The translations under genes and the position numbers were made by a program. Under the pieces are notes generated by a model. That model was given only the letters and a program-made list of their open reading frames with translations. It was not told the origin of the DNA and made no database searches. A DNA stretch of 34,464 nt. Origin: SIG452 sp045540295. Lineage in GTDB: Bacteria; Bacillota; Clostridia; UMGS1840. Shown here piece after piece: positions 23,001 through 31,744 of this stretch; position 1 is the stretch's first letter; each line of letters starts with the position of its first letter. The stretch spans positions 1 to 34,464 of the forward strand of contig JAZQGY010000016.1 in NCBI GenBank assembly GCA_045540295.1. The letters are read 5' to 3'.

Positions 23001-24803
23001 ATGAGCGACAGACAAAACCACATCAGAAATTTTTCGATTATAGCCCATATTGACCACGGCAAATCCACATTGGCAGACCGTCTTTTGGAAAAAACCGGGG
23101 TTGTTTCTGCACGAGAAATGGAGGAGCAGCTTTTAGATAATATGGAGTTAGAAAAAGAACGCGGCATTACCATTAAGGCAAGGGCGGTTCGCCTGGTGTA
23201 CCGTGCGAAAGACGGAGAAGAATATATTTACAACCTGATTGATACTCCCGGTCACGTAGACTTTAACTATGAAGTATCCCGTAGTCTAAAAGCTTGCGAA
23301 GGTGCAATTCTCATTGTGGATGCAGCACAGGGGATCGAAGCTCAGACGTTGGCAAATGCATATCTGGCTGTAGACAGCGACTTAGAAATTCTACCGGTCA
23401 TCAACAAAATTGACCTTCCCAGTGCAAGACCTGATGTGGTGAAGCAGGAAATTGAAGATATTATCGGTATTCCTGCAGACGAAGCACCGCTGATTTCTGC
23501 TAAAAACGGCACCAATATCGAAGATGTGTTGGAAGCCATCGCAAAAACGGTTCCTGCACCGCAAGGTGATGAAGACGCACCGTTAAAAGCACTGATTTTT
23601 GATTCGTACTACGATGCCTACAAAGGCGTTATCATCTATATCCGTGTGATGGACGGAAAAATTACCCAAAACACCACCATGCGAATGATGTCCAACGGCA
23701 AGGAATTTGAAGTGGTGGAATTAGGGTATTTAAATGCTCTCGGTATGACTCCTTGTCAGGAGCTTTGTGCCGGGGAAGTTGGTTATGTCACCGCATCCAT
23801 TAAAACTTTAAGAGACACCGCAGTGGGGGATACCGTAACTGATAAGAACAATCCTGCCACAGAGCCTCTGCCCGGTTACAAGGCAGTACAGCCCATGGTA
23901 TTCTGCGGTTTGTACCCTGTGGACGGTGCCCGCTATGATGATTTGAAGGATGCACTTTTAAAATTGCAGTTGAACGATGCGGCGCTGATTTTTGAACCGG
24001 AAACCTCAGTTGCCTTAGGCTTTGGCTTCCGTTGCGGTTTTCTGGGACTTCTGCATTTGGAAATTATCCAGGAACGTTTGGAGCGGGAATTTAACTTAGA
24101 TTTAATCACCACTGCTCCCAGCGTAATCTATAAAATCACGAAAACAGACGGCACGAAGATGAATCTGGATAATCCTACCAACTTGCCCAATCCGTCGGAA
24201 ATTGCATCTATGGAAGAACCCTTCGTTTCTGCATCCATTATGACTCCTACCGATTATGTTGGTAACATTATGGAGCTTTGCCAGGAACGTCGCGGAGTGT
24301 TCATTGACATGAAATACCTGGATGAGTCCCGTGTGACCATCCATTACGATATGCCGCTAAATGAAATCATTTACGATTTCTTTGACGATTTAAAATCCCG
24401 TACCAAAGGGTATGCCTCTTTGGACTATGAGCTGGCAAGCTACAAAGAGTCCAAACTGGTGAAATTAGACATCCTCTTAAACGGCGAAATTGTGGATGCG
24501 CTGTCCTTTATTGTGCATGCCGACAAAGCTTACGCCAGAGGCAGACGAATTGCCGAAAAGTTAAAAGAGGTGATTCCGCGGCAGCTGTTTGAAATTCCTA
24601 TTCAGGCAGCTATCGGGAACAAGGTTATCGCGCGTGAAACCGTAAAAGCAATGAGAAAAGACGTGCTTGCAAAGTGTTACGGCGGTGACATTACCCGTAA
24701 GAAAAAGCTTCTGGAAAAACAGAAGGAAGGGAAAAAACGTATGCGTCAGTTTGGCACCGTGGAGGTACCCCAGGAGGCGTTTATGTCCGTGTTGAAGCTG
24801 TGA
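23001..24803 (+). CDS. lepA: Elongation factor 4 (LepA)
   Basis: LepA is a ribosome-bound GTPase implicated in back-translocation or initiation under stress. The 600-residue length is that of the family. GTPase motifs are G1 AHIDHGKST at residues 15-23, G3 DTPGH at 81-85 and G4 NKID at 135-138. EF-G-like domains and the LepA-specific C-terminal domain follow, with the tail KKRMRQFGTVEVPQEAF near the end. The start ATG has CAGGTGA seven bases ahead. It is expressed from its own promoter with a leader of about 155 bases. Its stop overlaps the hemW start (TGATG), so the two are coupled; lepA-hemW is a widely conserved pair. Confidence 0.97.
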   Translation: MSDRQNHIRNFSIIAHIDHGKSTLADRLLEKTGVVSAREMEEQLLDNMELEKERGITIKARAVRLVYRAKDGEEYIYNLIDTPGHVDFNYEVSRSLKACEGAILIVDAAQGIEAQTLANAYLAVDSDLEILPVINKIDLPSARPDVVKQEIEDIIGIPADEAPLISAKNGTNIEDVLEAIAKTVPAPQGDEDAPLKALIFDSYYDAYKGVIIYIRVMDGKITQNTTMRMMSNGKEFEVVELGYLNALGMTPCQELCAGEVGYVTASIKTLRDTAVGDTVTDKNNPATEPLPGYKAVQPMVFCGLYPVDGARYDDLKDALLKLQLNDAALIFEPETSVALGFGFRCGFLGLLHLEIIQERLEREFNLDLITTAPSVIYKITKTDGTKMNLDNPTNLPNPSEIASMEEPFVSASIMTPTDYVGNIMELCQERRGVFIDMKYLDESRVTIHYDMPLNEIIYDFFDDLKSRTKGYASLDYELASYKESKLVKLDILLNGEIVDALSFIVHADKAYARGRRIAEKLKEVIPRQLFEIPIQAAIGNKVIARETVKAMRKDVLAKCYGGDITRKKKLLEKQKEGKKRMRQFGTVEVPQEAFMSVLKL

Positions 24804-25903
24804 TGACAGGTCTTTACTTTCACATTCCGTTCTGTGTTCAAAAATGTGCATACTGTGATTTTTATTCGGTGGCAGACACCTCATCTCAGAAAACGTATTT
24901 TGAGGCTATGGCGAAAGAGATGGGAGAATACCGTGGCAAAAACATTTTGGTGGATTCGGTTTTTATCGGCGGTGGAACACCTTCGGTAGCCGATGCTAAT
25001 GAAATTGTACATCTTTTGAAAAAAGCAAGAGAGGTTTTCTCCTTTTCGTCTGATACGGAGATTACCATTGAGCTAAACCCCAAAACGTTTGATGAAGAAA
25101 AACTCGGTATTTATCGGGATGCAGGGATTAACCGCATCAGTATGGGGCTGCAGTCAGCCAACAATGATGAGTTAGCTAAGCTTGGCAGAATCCACACAGC
25201 CGAAGAATTTTTAGCATCCTATGAGTTGCTTCGGAAAATGGGGTTTTCCAACATCAACGCAGACATTATGTACGGTCTGCCGGATTCTTCTTTAAAATCC
25301 TTAGAGGCAACGCTGACTTTTTTAAAAAAACTGAACTGTGAACATATTTCCGCTTATGCATTGACCTTGGGAGAAGATTCTCCTTTGTATCGGAGGGGAT
25401 ATCAATTTCCTGATGATGACGGTGTTTATGAACAGTACAGTTTGGTATGTGAGATGCTGTCCGATTACCGTCATTATGAAATTTCTAATTTCACAAAGCG
25501 GGGAAAAGAACCTTGCCGCCACAACTTAAAATATTGGACCCGTACTCCTTATATCGGATTTGGAGCAGCAGCCCACAGCTTTTTTAATGGAAAACGTTTT
25601 TTTAATCCTGCAAGTATTTTGGAATATACTGATTTTGTATCCAAAGAAGTGATTACAAGAGAGTATGAAGTAATCTCAAAGCGGGAGGCACAGTTTGAAG
25701 AGCTGATGCTTTCCCTTCGTACCGACCTTGGTGTGAAAACAGAAAAACTGCCCGCTTCTTTTTGGGAGGATAACAGGGAACTCATGGAACAGTACCAAAA
25801 AAGCGGATACCTTATCGTCACAAAAGAGGGGATGCGTTTGAGCGAACAGGGGATGTTTGTATCCAACGCCATCATTGCCTCGTTGCATTTGGAAAGCAAT
25901 TGA
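24803..25903 (+). CDS. hemW: Heme chaperone HemW (radical SAM)
   Basis: HemW was long annotated as oxygen-independent coproporphyrinogen oxidase but is a radical-SAM-type heme-binding protein that delivers heme. The 366 residues carry the radical SAM cluster motif CVQKCAYC (Cys11, Cys15, Cys18) and the HemW-specific HNLKYW motif, which marks it as HemW rather than HemN. The start is ATG at 24803, sharing one base with the lepA stop. No local ribosome binding site is seen, so translation likely depends on coupling to lepA. No heme biosynthesis gene is in the window. Confidence 0.93.
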   Translation: MTGLYFHIPFCVQKCAYCDFYSVADTSSQKTYFEAMAKEMGEYRGKNILVDSVFIGGGTPSVADANEIVHLLKKAREVFSFSSDTEITIELNPKTFDEEKLGIYRDAGINRISMGLQSANNDELAKLGRIHTAEEFLASYELLRKMGFSNINADIMYGLPDSSLKSLEATLTFLKKLNCEHISAYALTLGEDSPLYRRGYQFPDDDGVYEQYSLVCEMLSDYRHYEISNFTKRGKEPCRHNLKYWTRTPYIGFGAAAHSFFNGKRFFNPASILEYTDFVSKEVITREYEVISKREAQFEELMLSLRTDLGVKTEKLPASFWEDNRELMEQYQKSGYLIVTKEGMRLSEQGMFVSNAIIASLHLESN

Positions 25904-25956
25904 CAAATAAAAGAAAGTTATAATGAAAAGATAACATTGTTCCCTAAAAAACAATG
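25900..25956 (+). promoter_or_regulatory. Promoter-like sequence and hairpin ahead of gdpP
   Basis: TTGACA (25900-25905) overlaps the hemW stop, and TATAAT is at 25919-25924, but the spacer is only 13 bases, so this is a poor sigma-A promoter. CATTGTT (25935-25941) and AACAATG (25950-25956) form a hairpin that would hide the ATG at 25954. GGAG directly after it serves the ATG at 25969. Confidence 0.35.
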
Positions 25957-25968
25957 GAGATTAAATTT

Positions 25969-27981
25969 ATGAGTAAACAACAGAAACAACAAGCAAATAA
26001 GAAGCAGAAGAAAGAGAATATTCGGGTTTTTAAAAAACTGTATTCCATTCCCAAAGTGTTTATCGTTTTTGCATTTTTACTGGTATTCTCCTTTTCCATG
26101 TTTGCCTATGAGCCGAATCTGGGAATGATTCAGCTGGGGGCAACACTGATTCTGTTTTTAGTGTTTGTTTTAACAGGAAACAATTCCAGTAAAAAATTTC
26201 GCGATTATATCGAAAGCTTATCTTTTGAGGTAGGGTCGGCCAGTCATAACTCAGTGTTGAAATCGCCATTTCCAATGGGAGTTATGAGAGCCAACGGTGA
26301 GCTGGTTTGGTGTAATGATTCGTTTGGCGCTCTTTTGCCCACAGATGATTATATCGGATGTTCTTTAGGGGAACTGTTTCCCGGCTTCTCGTTAAATCAG
26401 GCCAGCGGGATTTCTGAATTTGCCACCGAAGATAAACACTTTACCGTTTATTCTGTGGTAACTGACGAGACCAAAACCCCGGAAGAACAGATTTATGTTT
26501 GTTATTTTGTGGAAATTACCGATCTGGTAAATTTGCGCAAGAAATACCGGGATGATATGATTGTGAAGGGCCATATCTATATTGATAACTTAGACGAAAT
26601 CACCAAGCAGATTTCCGATGCGGAACGTACCATGATTGCATCTCAGGCAGAACGGATTATTTCCGAATTTGTTGGCTCCCATCAAGGGATTTTAAGCAAA
26701 ATAGACCGTGACCGTTTTACCTTTGTGATGGAACGAAAGCATTACAGTGATTTGATGGAAACCAAGTTATCCGTTTTAAAGGATGTTAAAAACATTGAAA
26801 CCTTCGGCGGACTGCCGGTAACACTCAGTATCGGGATCGGCGTAGGTGAAAGCCTGAGTGAAACCGAGAACTTCTCCCGTGTGGCGCTGGATATGGCGTT
26901 GGGCAGAGGAGGGGACCAGGCGGTTATCAAAGAAGGAAATGATTTCACCTATTTTGGCGGTCAGAACCGAGAAATCGAAAAACGCACCAAGGTACGTTCC
27001 CGTATTATCGCTCTTTCCTTCCGTGAAATGGTAGAGCATGCAGATAAGGTTATCATTATGGGGCATAAAAATGCGGATATGGACTCTTTGGGTTCTGCAC
27101 TGGCATTGGCAAGAGTTGCCTCGGCATATGATAAACCCTCCCATATTATTTTGGAAGATTCCAACGTGAATACTGAAGCTGTGTTATCCAGGACCCGTTT
27201 GGACAAGGATTTTGAAGATACTTTTATCACAATCAGCCAGGCGGAAATGATGATTACCTCCAACACCTTAGTGGTTGTTGTGGATACCCACAGACCTAAC
27301 CTGGTGGCAGCACCCGATATTTTACAGGAAGATGTGAAGGTTTTCTTGATTGACCATCACAGAAAAGGTGCAGACTTTATCTATGATGCTAACTTAACCT
27401 TCCATGAACCCTATGCATCCTCTACCTGCGAGCTGGTGGTGGAAATGCTTCAATATCTGGATGACAAGGTAAAGTTAAAGCGAATTGAGTCGGAAAGTTT
27501 GTATGCCGGAATTCTTCTGGATACGCAGAATTTTGCGATGAAAACCGGCGCCAGAACCTTTGAAGCTGCCTCATACTTAAGAAAGAACGGGATGGATCCG
27601 GTGGCAGCAAGAGATTTGGTAAAATCTGATTTTGAAAACTATGTAAAGGTGTCAGACATTGTAAAATCAGCCGAAATTTACAAAGATTCTATTGCAATTG
27701 CCAAGTATTACGGAGATGAAGAAAACAGCATCTTTATCGCTCAGGCGGCAGATAACTTAATTGGAATTAAAGCAATCGAAGCAGCCTTTGTTATTTTTCG
27801 CCGTGGTGATGACACGATTATCAGTGCACGTTCCAACGGAAAGATTAATGTGCAGGTGATTATGGAAAAATTAGGCGGTGGCGGTCACCAAACGGTGGCA
27901 GGCTGCCAGAGCAAAGAGCTTACCGTGGATAAGTCCATTATGCTGATTAAAGAAGCATTGGATGAACTGGAAGAAGCTTAA
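25969..27981 (+). CDS. gdpP: GdpP-type cyclic-di-AMP phosphodiesterase (DHH/DHHA1)
   Basis: The enzyme degrades c-di-AMP, the second messenger that controls potassium uptake and cell wall balance. The 670 residues are arranged as in GdpP/YybT: a basic N-terminus, two membrane helices at about 29-70, a PAS-like domain at about 90-185, and a degenerate GGDEF domain at about 195-325 ending in LGRGGDQAVIK. The DHH domain has GHKNADMDS at 365-373, VVDTHRP at 437-443 and DHHRK at 462-466. The DHHA1 tail has GGGGH near 644. Metal ligands are intact, so it should be active. ATG at 25969 is chosen because GGAG lies ahead of it; ATG at 25954 would add five residues but sits in a hairpin. It precedes rplI by 27 bases, the usual order in Bacillota. 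Confidence 0.95.
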   Translation: MSKQQKQQANKKQKKENIRVFKKLYSIPKVFIVFAFLLVFSFSMFAYEPNLGMIQLGATLILFLVFVLTGNNSSKKFRDYIESLSFEVGSASHNSVLKSPFPMGVMRANGELVWCNDSFGALLPTDDYIGCSLGELFPGFSLNQASGISEFATEDKHFTVYSVVTDETKTPEEQIYVCYFVEITDLVNLRKKYRDDMIVKGHIYIDNLDEITKQISDAERTMIASQAERIISEFVGSHQGILSKIDRDRFTFVMERKHYSDLMETKLSVLKDVKNIETFGGLPVTLSIGIGVGESLSETENFSRVALDMALGRGGDQAVIKEGNDFTYFGGQNREIEKRTKVRSRIIALSFREMVEHADKVIIMGHKNADMDSLGSALALARVASAYDKPSHIILEDSNVNTEAVLSRTRLDKDFEDTFITISQAEMMITSNTLVVVVDTHRPNLVAAPDILQEDVKVFLIDHHRKGADFIYDANLTFHEPYASSTCELVVEMLQYLDDKVKLKRIESESLYAGILLDTQNFAMKTGARTFEAASYLRKNGMDPVAARDLVKSDFENYVKVSDIVKSAEIYKDSIAIAKYYGDEENSIFIAQAADNLIGIKAIEAAFVIFRRGDDTIISARSNGKINVQVIMEKLGGGGHQTVAGCQSKELTVDKSIMLIKEALDELEEA

Positions 27982-28008
27982 CGAATAACAGAAAGGAAAC
28001 CAGTTGAT

Positions 28009-28455
28009 ATGAAAGTTATTTTATTGCAAGATGTAAAAGGAAGCGGCAAAAAAGGAGACATCATCAATAGCTCTGACGGATACGCAAGAAACTTTTTATT
28101 TCCTAAAAACTTAGCGGTGGAAGCCACCCAGGCAAATTTAACCACCTTAAAAAATCAGAAAGATTCTGTAGCACATAAACGTGCGGTAAACCACGATAAT
28201 TCCGAAAAGTTAAAGGAACGCTTGGAAGCGATGACCTTTACTGTTTCTGCAAAATCCGGAGATAACGGAAAACTGTTTGGTGCTGTGACCTCCATTGATA
28301 TTGTAAAAGCAATCAAAGACCAGTCCGGTATTGAAGTGGAAAAGAAAAAAGTGGTGTTAAAAGATGCCATCAAAATGCTGGGTACTTATGATATTGTTGT
28401 AAAGCTGTTTGAAGATGTCAGCGCCAAAGTAAAAGTTGAAATTAAAGGACTGTAA
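28009..28455 (+). CDS. rplI: 50S ribosomal protein L9
   Basis: L9 binds 23S rRNA and helps maintain reading frame. The 148 residues begin MKVILLQDVKGSGKKGDI and contain the GYARNFLFPK motif of the N-terminal RNA-binding domain. A long connecting helix leads to the C-terminal domain. AAAGGAAA lies ahead of the ATG. The stop is four bases before the dnaB start, so the two are likely coupled. Confidence 0.97.
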   Translation: MKVILLQDVKGSGKKGDIINSSDGYARNFLFPKNLAVEATQANLTTLKNQKDSVAHKRAVNHDNSEKLKERLEAMTFTVSAKSGDNGKLFGAVTSIDIVKAIKDQSGIEVEKKKVVLKDAIKMLGTYDIVVKLFEDVSAKVKVEIKGL

Positions 28456-28459
28456 TTTT

Positions 28460-29791
28460 ATGGATATGGTAAGAGATTTACCCTATAGCCTGGAAGCGGA
28501 AGCAGCGGTATTGGGGTCTGTCATTATTGATAAAGAATGTTTGCTGGAAGTTATGGAATTGATTTCGGCAGACGATTTTTATCTGGAAAAACATAAAGCG
28601 ATTTATCAGGCAATCTCCAACTTATTCAATTTGAATGTTCCGGTTGATGTGGTTACCTTATACGATGAACTGACCCGTCAGGGAATTTACGAACAGATTG
28701 GTGGTAAGGAATACATCCTGGATATGGTGAATTCCGTTCCCACTACCGAAAATGTGAAGCATTATGCCAAAATTGTTGCCGATCAGTCTCATCTTCGGAA
28801 ATTAATAGCCTTATGTCAGGATATCGAAACCGCAGGATATGAATCCAAAGGTGCTCAGGATGTTACTGAACTTGCTGTTCAGAAAATCTTCGATTTGGTT
28901 TCTGAACGGGATATGGGCGGAGCGGTTCATATTAAGCAAATTTTGTATCAGAATTATAATAAACTGGCAGAAATGCTGGAACATCACGGAGGAATCTCCG
29001 GGATTCCCACCGGTTTTACTGAATTGGACCGCAGACTTTCCGGATTGCAGCCGTCTACTTTGGTTTTAATTGCTGCCCGTCCGGCAATGGGGAAAACCTC
29101 CTTTGCCATTAATATTGCACAAAATGTTGCGATTGGACAGAATATTCCGGTTTTGATTTTTTCTTTGGAAATGTCCAAGGAGGAATTGGTAAACCGAATT
29201 ATTTCTTCGGAAGCGAGAATTGAATCAGATAAAATTCGCTCCGGTGAAATCACCTCTGAGGATATGAATAAATTTTTAGATGTGATGGAACCTCTGTCCC
29301 GTGCACCTATCTACATTGATGATACTGCATCTATCACCGTTACCGAGCTTCGTGCCAAGGCAAAACGTCTGAAATTGGAAAAAGGACTGGGACTTATTGT
29401 AATCGACTATCTGCAGCTGATGAACGGTCGCCGTTCGGAAAGCCGTCAGGTGGAAATTGCAGAAATCAGCAGAAGTTTAAAGATTTTGGCAAAAGAGTTG
29501 GAAGTTCCGGTGATTGCAGTTTCTCAGCTTTCCCGTGGGCCGGAAAACCGTGCGGACAACCGTCCTATGCTTTCCGACTTAAGAGAATCCGGTGCCATTG
29601 AGCAGGATGCAGATATTGTTATGTTTTTATTCCGTGAGGAATATTATAAACCGGAAACCACCGAAAAACATAATATCGGTGAATGTATTATTGCCAAGCA
29701 CAGAGCTGGGGAAACCGGTTCCTTTGAAATGACCTGGCTTGGTAAATACACCAGTTTCTATGATTTGGAGACCCGTCATGAGCCACATTAG
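28460..29791 (+). CDS. dnaB: Replicative DNA helicase DnaB
   Basis: This hexameric helicase unwinds DNA at the replication fork. The 443 residues comprise an N-terminal primase-binding domain (about 1-150, starting DLPYSLEAEAAVLGS) and a RecA-like ATPase domain with Walker A AARPAMGKT at 205-213, Walker B LIVIDYLQLM, and the arginine-finger region near its end. No intein is present. ATG at 28460 is supported by AAAGGA at the end of rplI; a second ATG is two codons later, and the frame is open 24 bases upstream inside rplI. Its last 14 bases overlap tilS. In B. subtilis the equivalent gene is called dnaC. Confidence 0.96.
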   Translation: MDMVRDLPYSLEAEAAVLGSVIIDKECLLEVMELISADDFYLEKHKAIYQAISNLFNLNVPVDVVTLYDELTRQGIYEQIGGKEYILDMVNSVPTTENVKHYAKIVADQSHLRKLIALCQDIETAGYESKGAQDVTELAVQKIFDLVSERDMGGAVHIKQILYQNYNKLAEMLEHHGGISGIPTGFTELDRRLSGLQPSTLVLIAARPAMGKTSFAINIAQNVAIGQNIPVLIFSLEMSKEELVNRIISSEARIESDKIRSGEITSEDMNKFLDVMEPLSRAPIYIDDTASITVTELRAKAKRLKLEKGLGLIVIDYLQLMNGRRSESRQVEIAEISRSLKILAKELEVPVIAVSQLSRGPENRADNRPMLSDLRESGAIEQDADIVMFLFREEYYKPETTEKHNIGECIIAKHRAGETGSFEMTWLGKYTSFYDLETRHEPH

Positions 29792-31130
29792 GTTTTCTTA
29801 CACTGAGTTTTTAAGCCGTATTCGTGCCATGATTCAAAAAGAGCATCTGCTCTCCAAAGGAGACTCGGTATTGGTTGGACTGTCTGGCGGTGCCGATTCG
29901 GTGGCGCTTTTACGGGTGCTTTTAGAACTTCGGGGAGAATATAGCTTAAAGCTATCCTGTGCCCATATTAATCACGGAATCCGTGAGAAAACTGCAGAAC
30001 GAGATATGGAATTTTGCAGAAAACTTTGTGAAAAATTTGCTCTTCCGATTTCTGTTTTAGAAGTAGATGTTCAAAAAATTGCGAAAGAAGAGCATCTTTG
30101 TGTAGAGGATGCCGGCAGGCAGGTGCGATATGCTTTTTTTAGGGAACAAAACACCGATAAAATTGCCGTAGCTCATACTAAGGATGATAACGCCGAAACG
30201 GTTTTAATGAATCTTGTAAGGGGAAGTTGTCCTATCGGAATTGCACCTTGCAGAGAAAATATTATCCGTCCTCTTTTGGCAGTTACCAAAGCTGAAATTT
30301 ATACATATTTAGAATCGTTGGGGCAGAACTTTGTTACCGACGAAACGAATTTTACCGCTGATTACACACGCAATAGAATGCGTTTGGAATTCATTCCCGC
30401 AATTGAGAAAAATTTTAACATAAATTTCACAAATACGGTGTATCATAGTGCTGATGTTTTGTATCAGGAACAGAAATTTTTAGAGAAGTTGACTGATGAG
30501 CTTTACCGCAAGGTAGCCAAAGAGCAAAACGGTGCGGTTATGCTTGATGTGAAGAGTCTTCTTGCAGAAGATGAAGTGCTGATAAAACGGGCAATCCGGC
30601 GGGCTTACTATCACATTTGCCGTTCGGGAGAAAGCATTTCTTATGAACAGTTGGAACGCGTTTCAAAGCTCTGTAAAGACGGGAAAAAAGGGAAACAGAT
30701 TTCCTTGCCCGGCAATATCATTGCACTGTATTCCGGAGATTTTTTGGTAATCACCCACACTGTAAAGAATGTAGCGGAACCCATTTTGCTGGAGCTGGAC
30801 AATTCTGTTTCCTGTTGGGAATCCGAAAACTGCGTCTGTTTATCCAAAACAGAGAATCCGAAGGGGTTATTTTGTTATCCCATACGGGTAAGAGAAGGAG
30901 AAACGGTCACTCTTCGCACACGGTGTGACGGAGACAAGCTTTATTTTGGAAATTTGAACATCCATAAAAGATTATCCGATTTTCTCATTGATAAAAAAAT
31001 TCCGCTTCACGAAAGGGATCAGATTCCGCTGATTTGTGTGGATGATGCTGTACGCGTGGTAGTGGGGCATTTTTACGAAGAGGTAAATGATTGCCCGACA
31101 GAGGAGAAGTATTATATTATTATCACATAA
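29778..31130 (+). CDS. tilS: tRNA(Ile)-lysidine synthase
   Basis: TilS places lysidine on C34 of tRNA-Ile(CAT), so that it reads AUA. The 450 residues have the PP-loop ATPase motif SGGADS at 36-41 near VLVGLSGGADS. The NHGIREKTAERD and TKDDNAETVLMNLVRG segments follow, then a C-terminal TilS substrate domain. The start is ATG at 29778, with TTTGGAG ahead of it, inside the end of dnaB (14-base overlap). The frame is open further upstream but only within dnaB. It precedes hpt by 14 bases, the standard tilS-hpt-ftsH order. Confidence 0.95.
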   Translation: MSHIRFSYTEFLSRIRAMIQKEHLLSKGDSVLVGLSGGADSVALLRVLLELRGEYSLKLSCAHINHGIREKTAERDMEFCRKLCEKFALPISVLEVDVQKIAKEEHLCVEDAGRQVRYAFFREQNTDKIAVAHTKDDNAETVLMNLVRGSCPIGIAPCRENIIRPLLAVTKAEIYTYLESLGQNFVTDETNFTADYTRNRMRLEFIPAIEKNFNINFTNTVYHSADVLYQEQKFLEKLTDELYRKVAKEQNGAVMLDVKSLLAEDEVLIKRAIRRAYYHICRSGESISYEQLERVSKLCKDGKKGKQISLPGNIIALYSGDFLVITHTVKNVAEPILLELDNSVSCWESENCVCLSKTENPKGLFCYPIRVREGETVTLRTRCDGDKLYFGNLNIHKRLSDFLIDKKIPLHERDQIPLICVDDAVRVVVGHFYEEVNDCPTEEKYYIIIT

Positions 31131-31144
31131 AAAGGAACAATGAT

Positions 31145-31693
31145 ATGAAATGTCGAGAAAAAGATATAAAAAAAGTTTTGTTTACAAAAGAAGAAATTAA
31201 GGCAAGAATCGAAGAAATGGGGAAACAGATTACCGAGGATTATAAGGATGCTAAAAGTTTACTGGTTGTCGGTATTCTGAAAGGCTCCTGTTTGTTTTAT
31301 GCGGACCTGATTCGGGAAATCAATTTGCCGATTGAAATAGAGTTTATGTCAGTTTCCAGTTATCAGGACAGCAGCATGTCTTCCGGAGAAGTCAGAATTA
31401 TCAAAGATGTAAGTAGTACCGTTGCCTTAAAACATGTGTTGTTTGTGGAAGATATTATTGACACGGGCTTTACCATGTCCAAAGTGATGGAAATGTTTCA
31501 TGAGAGAGGTGCGGCCTCTGTGAAGCTTTGTTCTTTGCTTAGTAAACCTGATCGCCGTAAGGTGGAAATTTCTATTGATTACCTGGGATTTACCATTCCC
31601 GATGAATTCGTGATTGGTTACGGTCTCGATTTTGCGGAACGTTATCGCAATCTTCCTTTTGTGGGAGTGCTGGACGAATCCGTTTACTTATAA
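31145..31693 (+). CDS. hpt: Hypoxanthine phosphoribosyltransferase
   Basis: The enzyme salvages hypoxanthine and guanine with PRPP. It is 182 residues, with the PRPP-binding signature VEDIIDTGFT at 101-110, the LKGSCLFYADL loop early, and the DEFVIGYGLDFAERYRNLPF C-terminal region. It is likely to have the usual substrates. The ATG at 31145 follows AAAAAGGA; a longer open frame starts inside tilS and is rejected. It lies between tilS and ftsH as in most Bacillota. Confidence 0.95.
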   Translation: MKCREKDIKKVLFTKEEIKARIEEMGKQITEDYKDAKSLLVVGILKGSCLFYADLIREINLPIEIEFMSVSSYQDSSMSSGEVRIIKDVSSTVALKHVLFVEDIIDTGFTMSKVMEMFHERGAASVKLCSLLSKPDRRKVEISIDYLGFTIPDEFVIGYGLDFAERYRNLPFVGVLDESVYL

Positions 31694-31744
31694 GTATATT
31701 CAACTGATAACGGTTTGAAGATATCATAATGCAGGAGGTTATGA

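Noticed and set aside
25900..25924. Consensus promoter for gdpP
   Set aside because: TTGACA and TATAAT are present but only 13 bases apart, too close for sigma-A. It is listed only as promoter-like.
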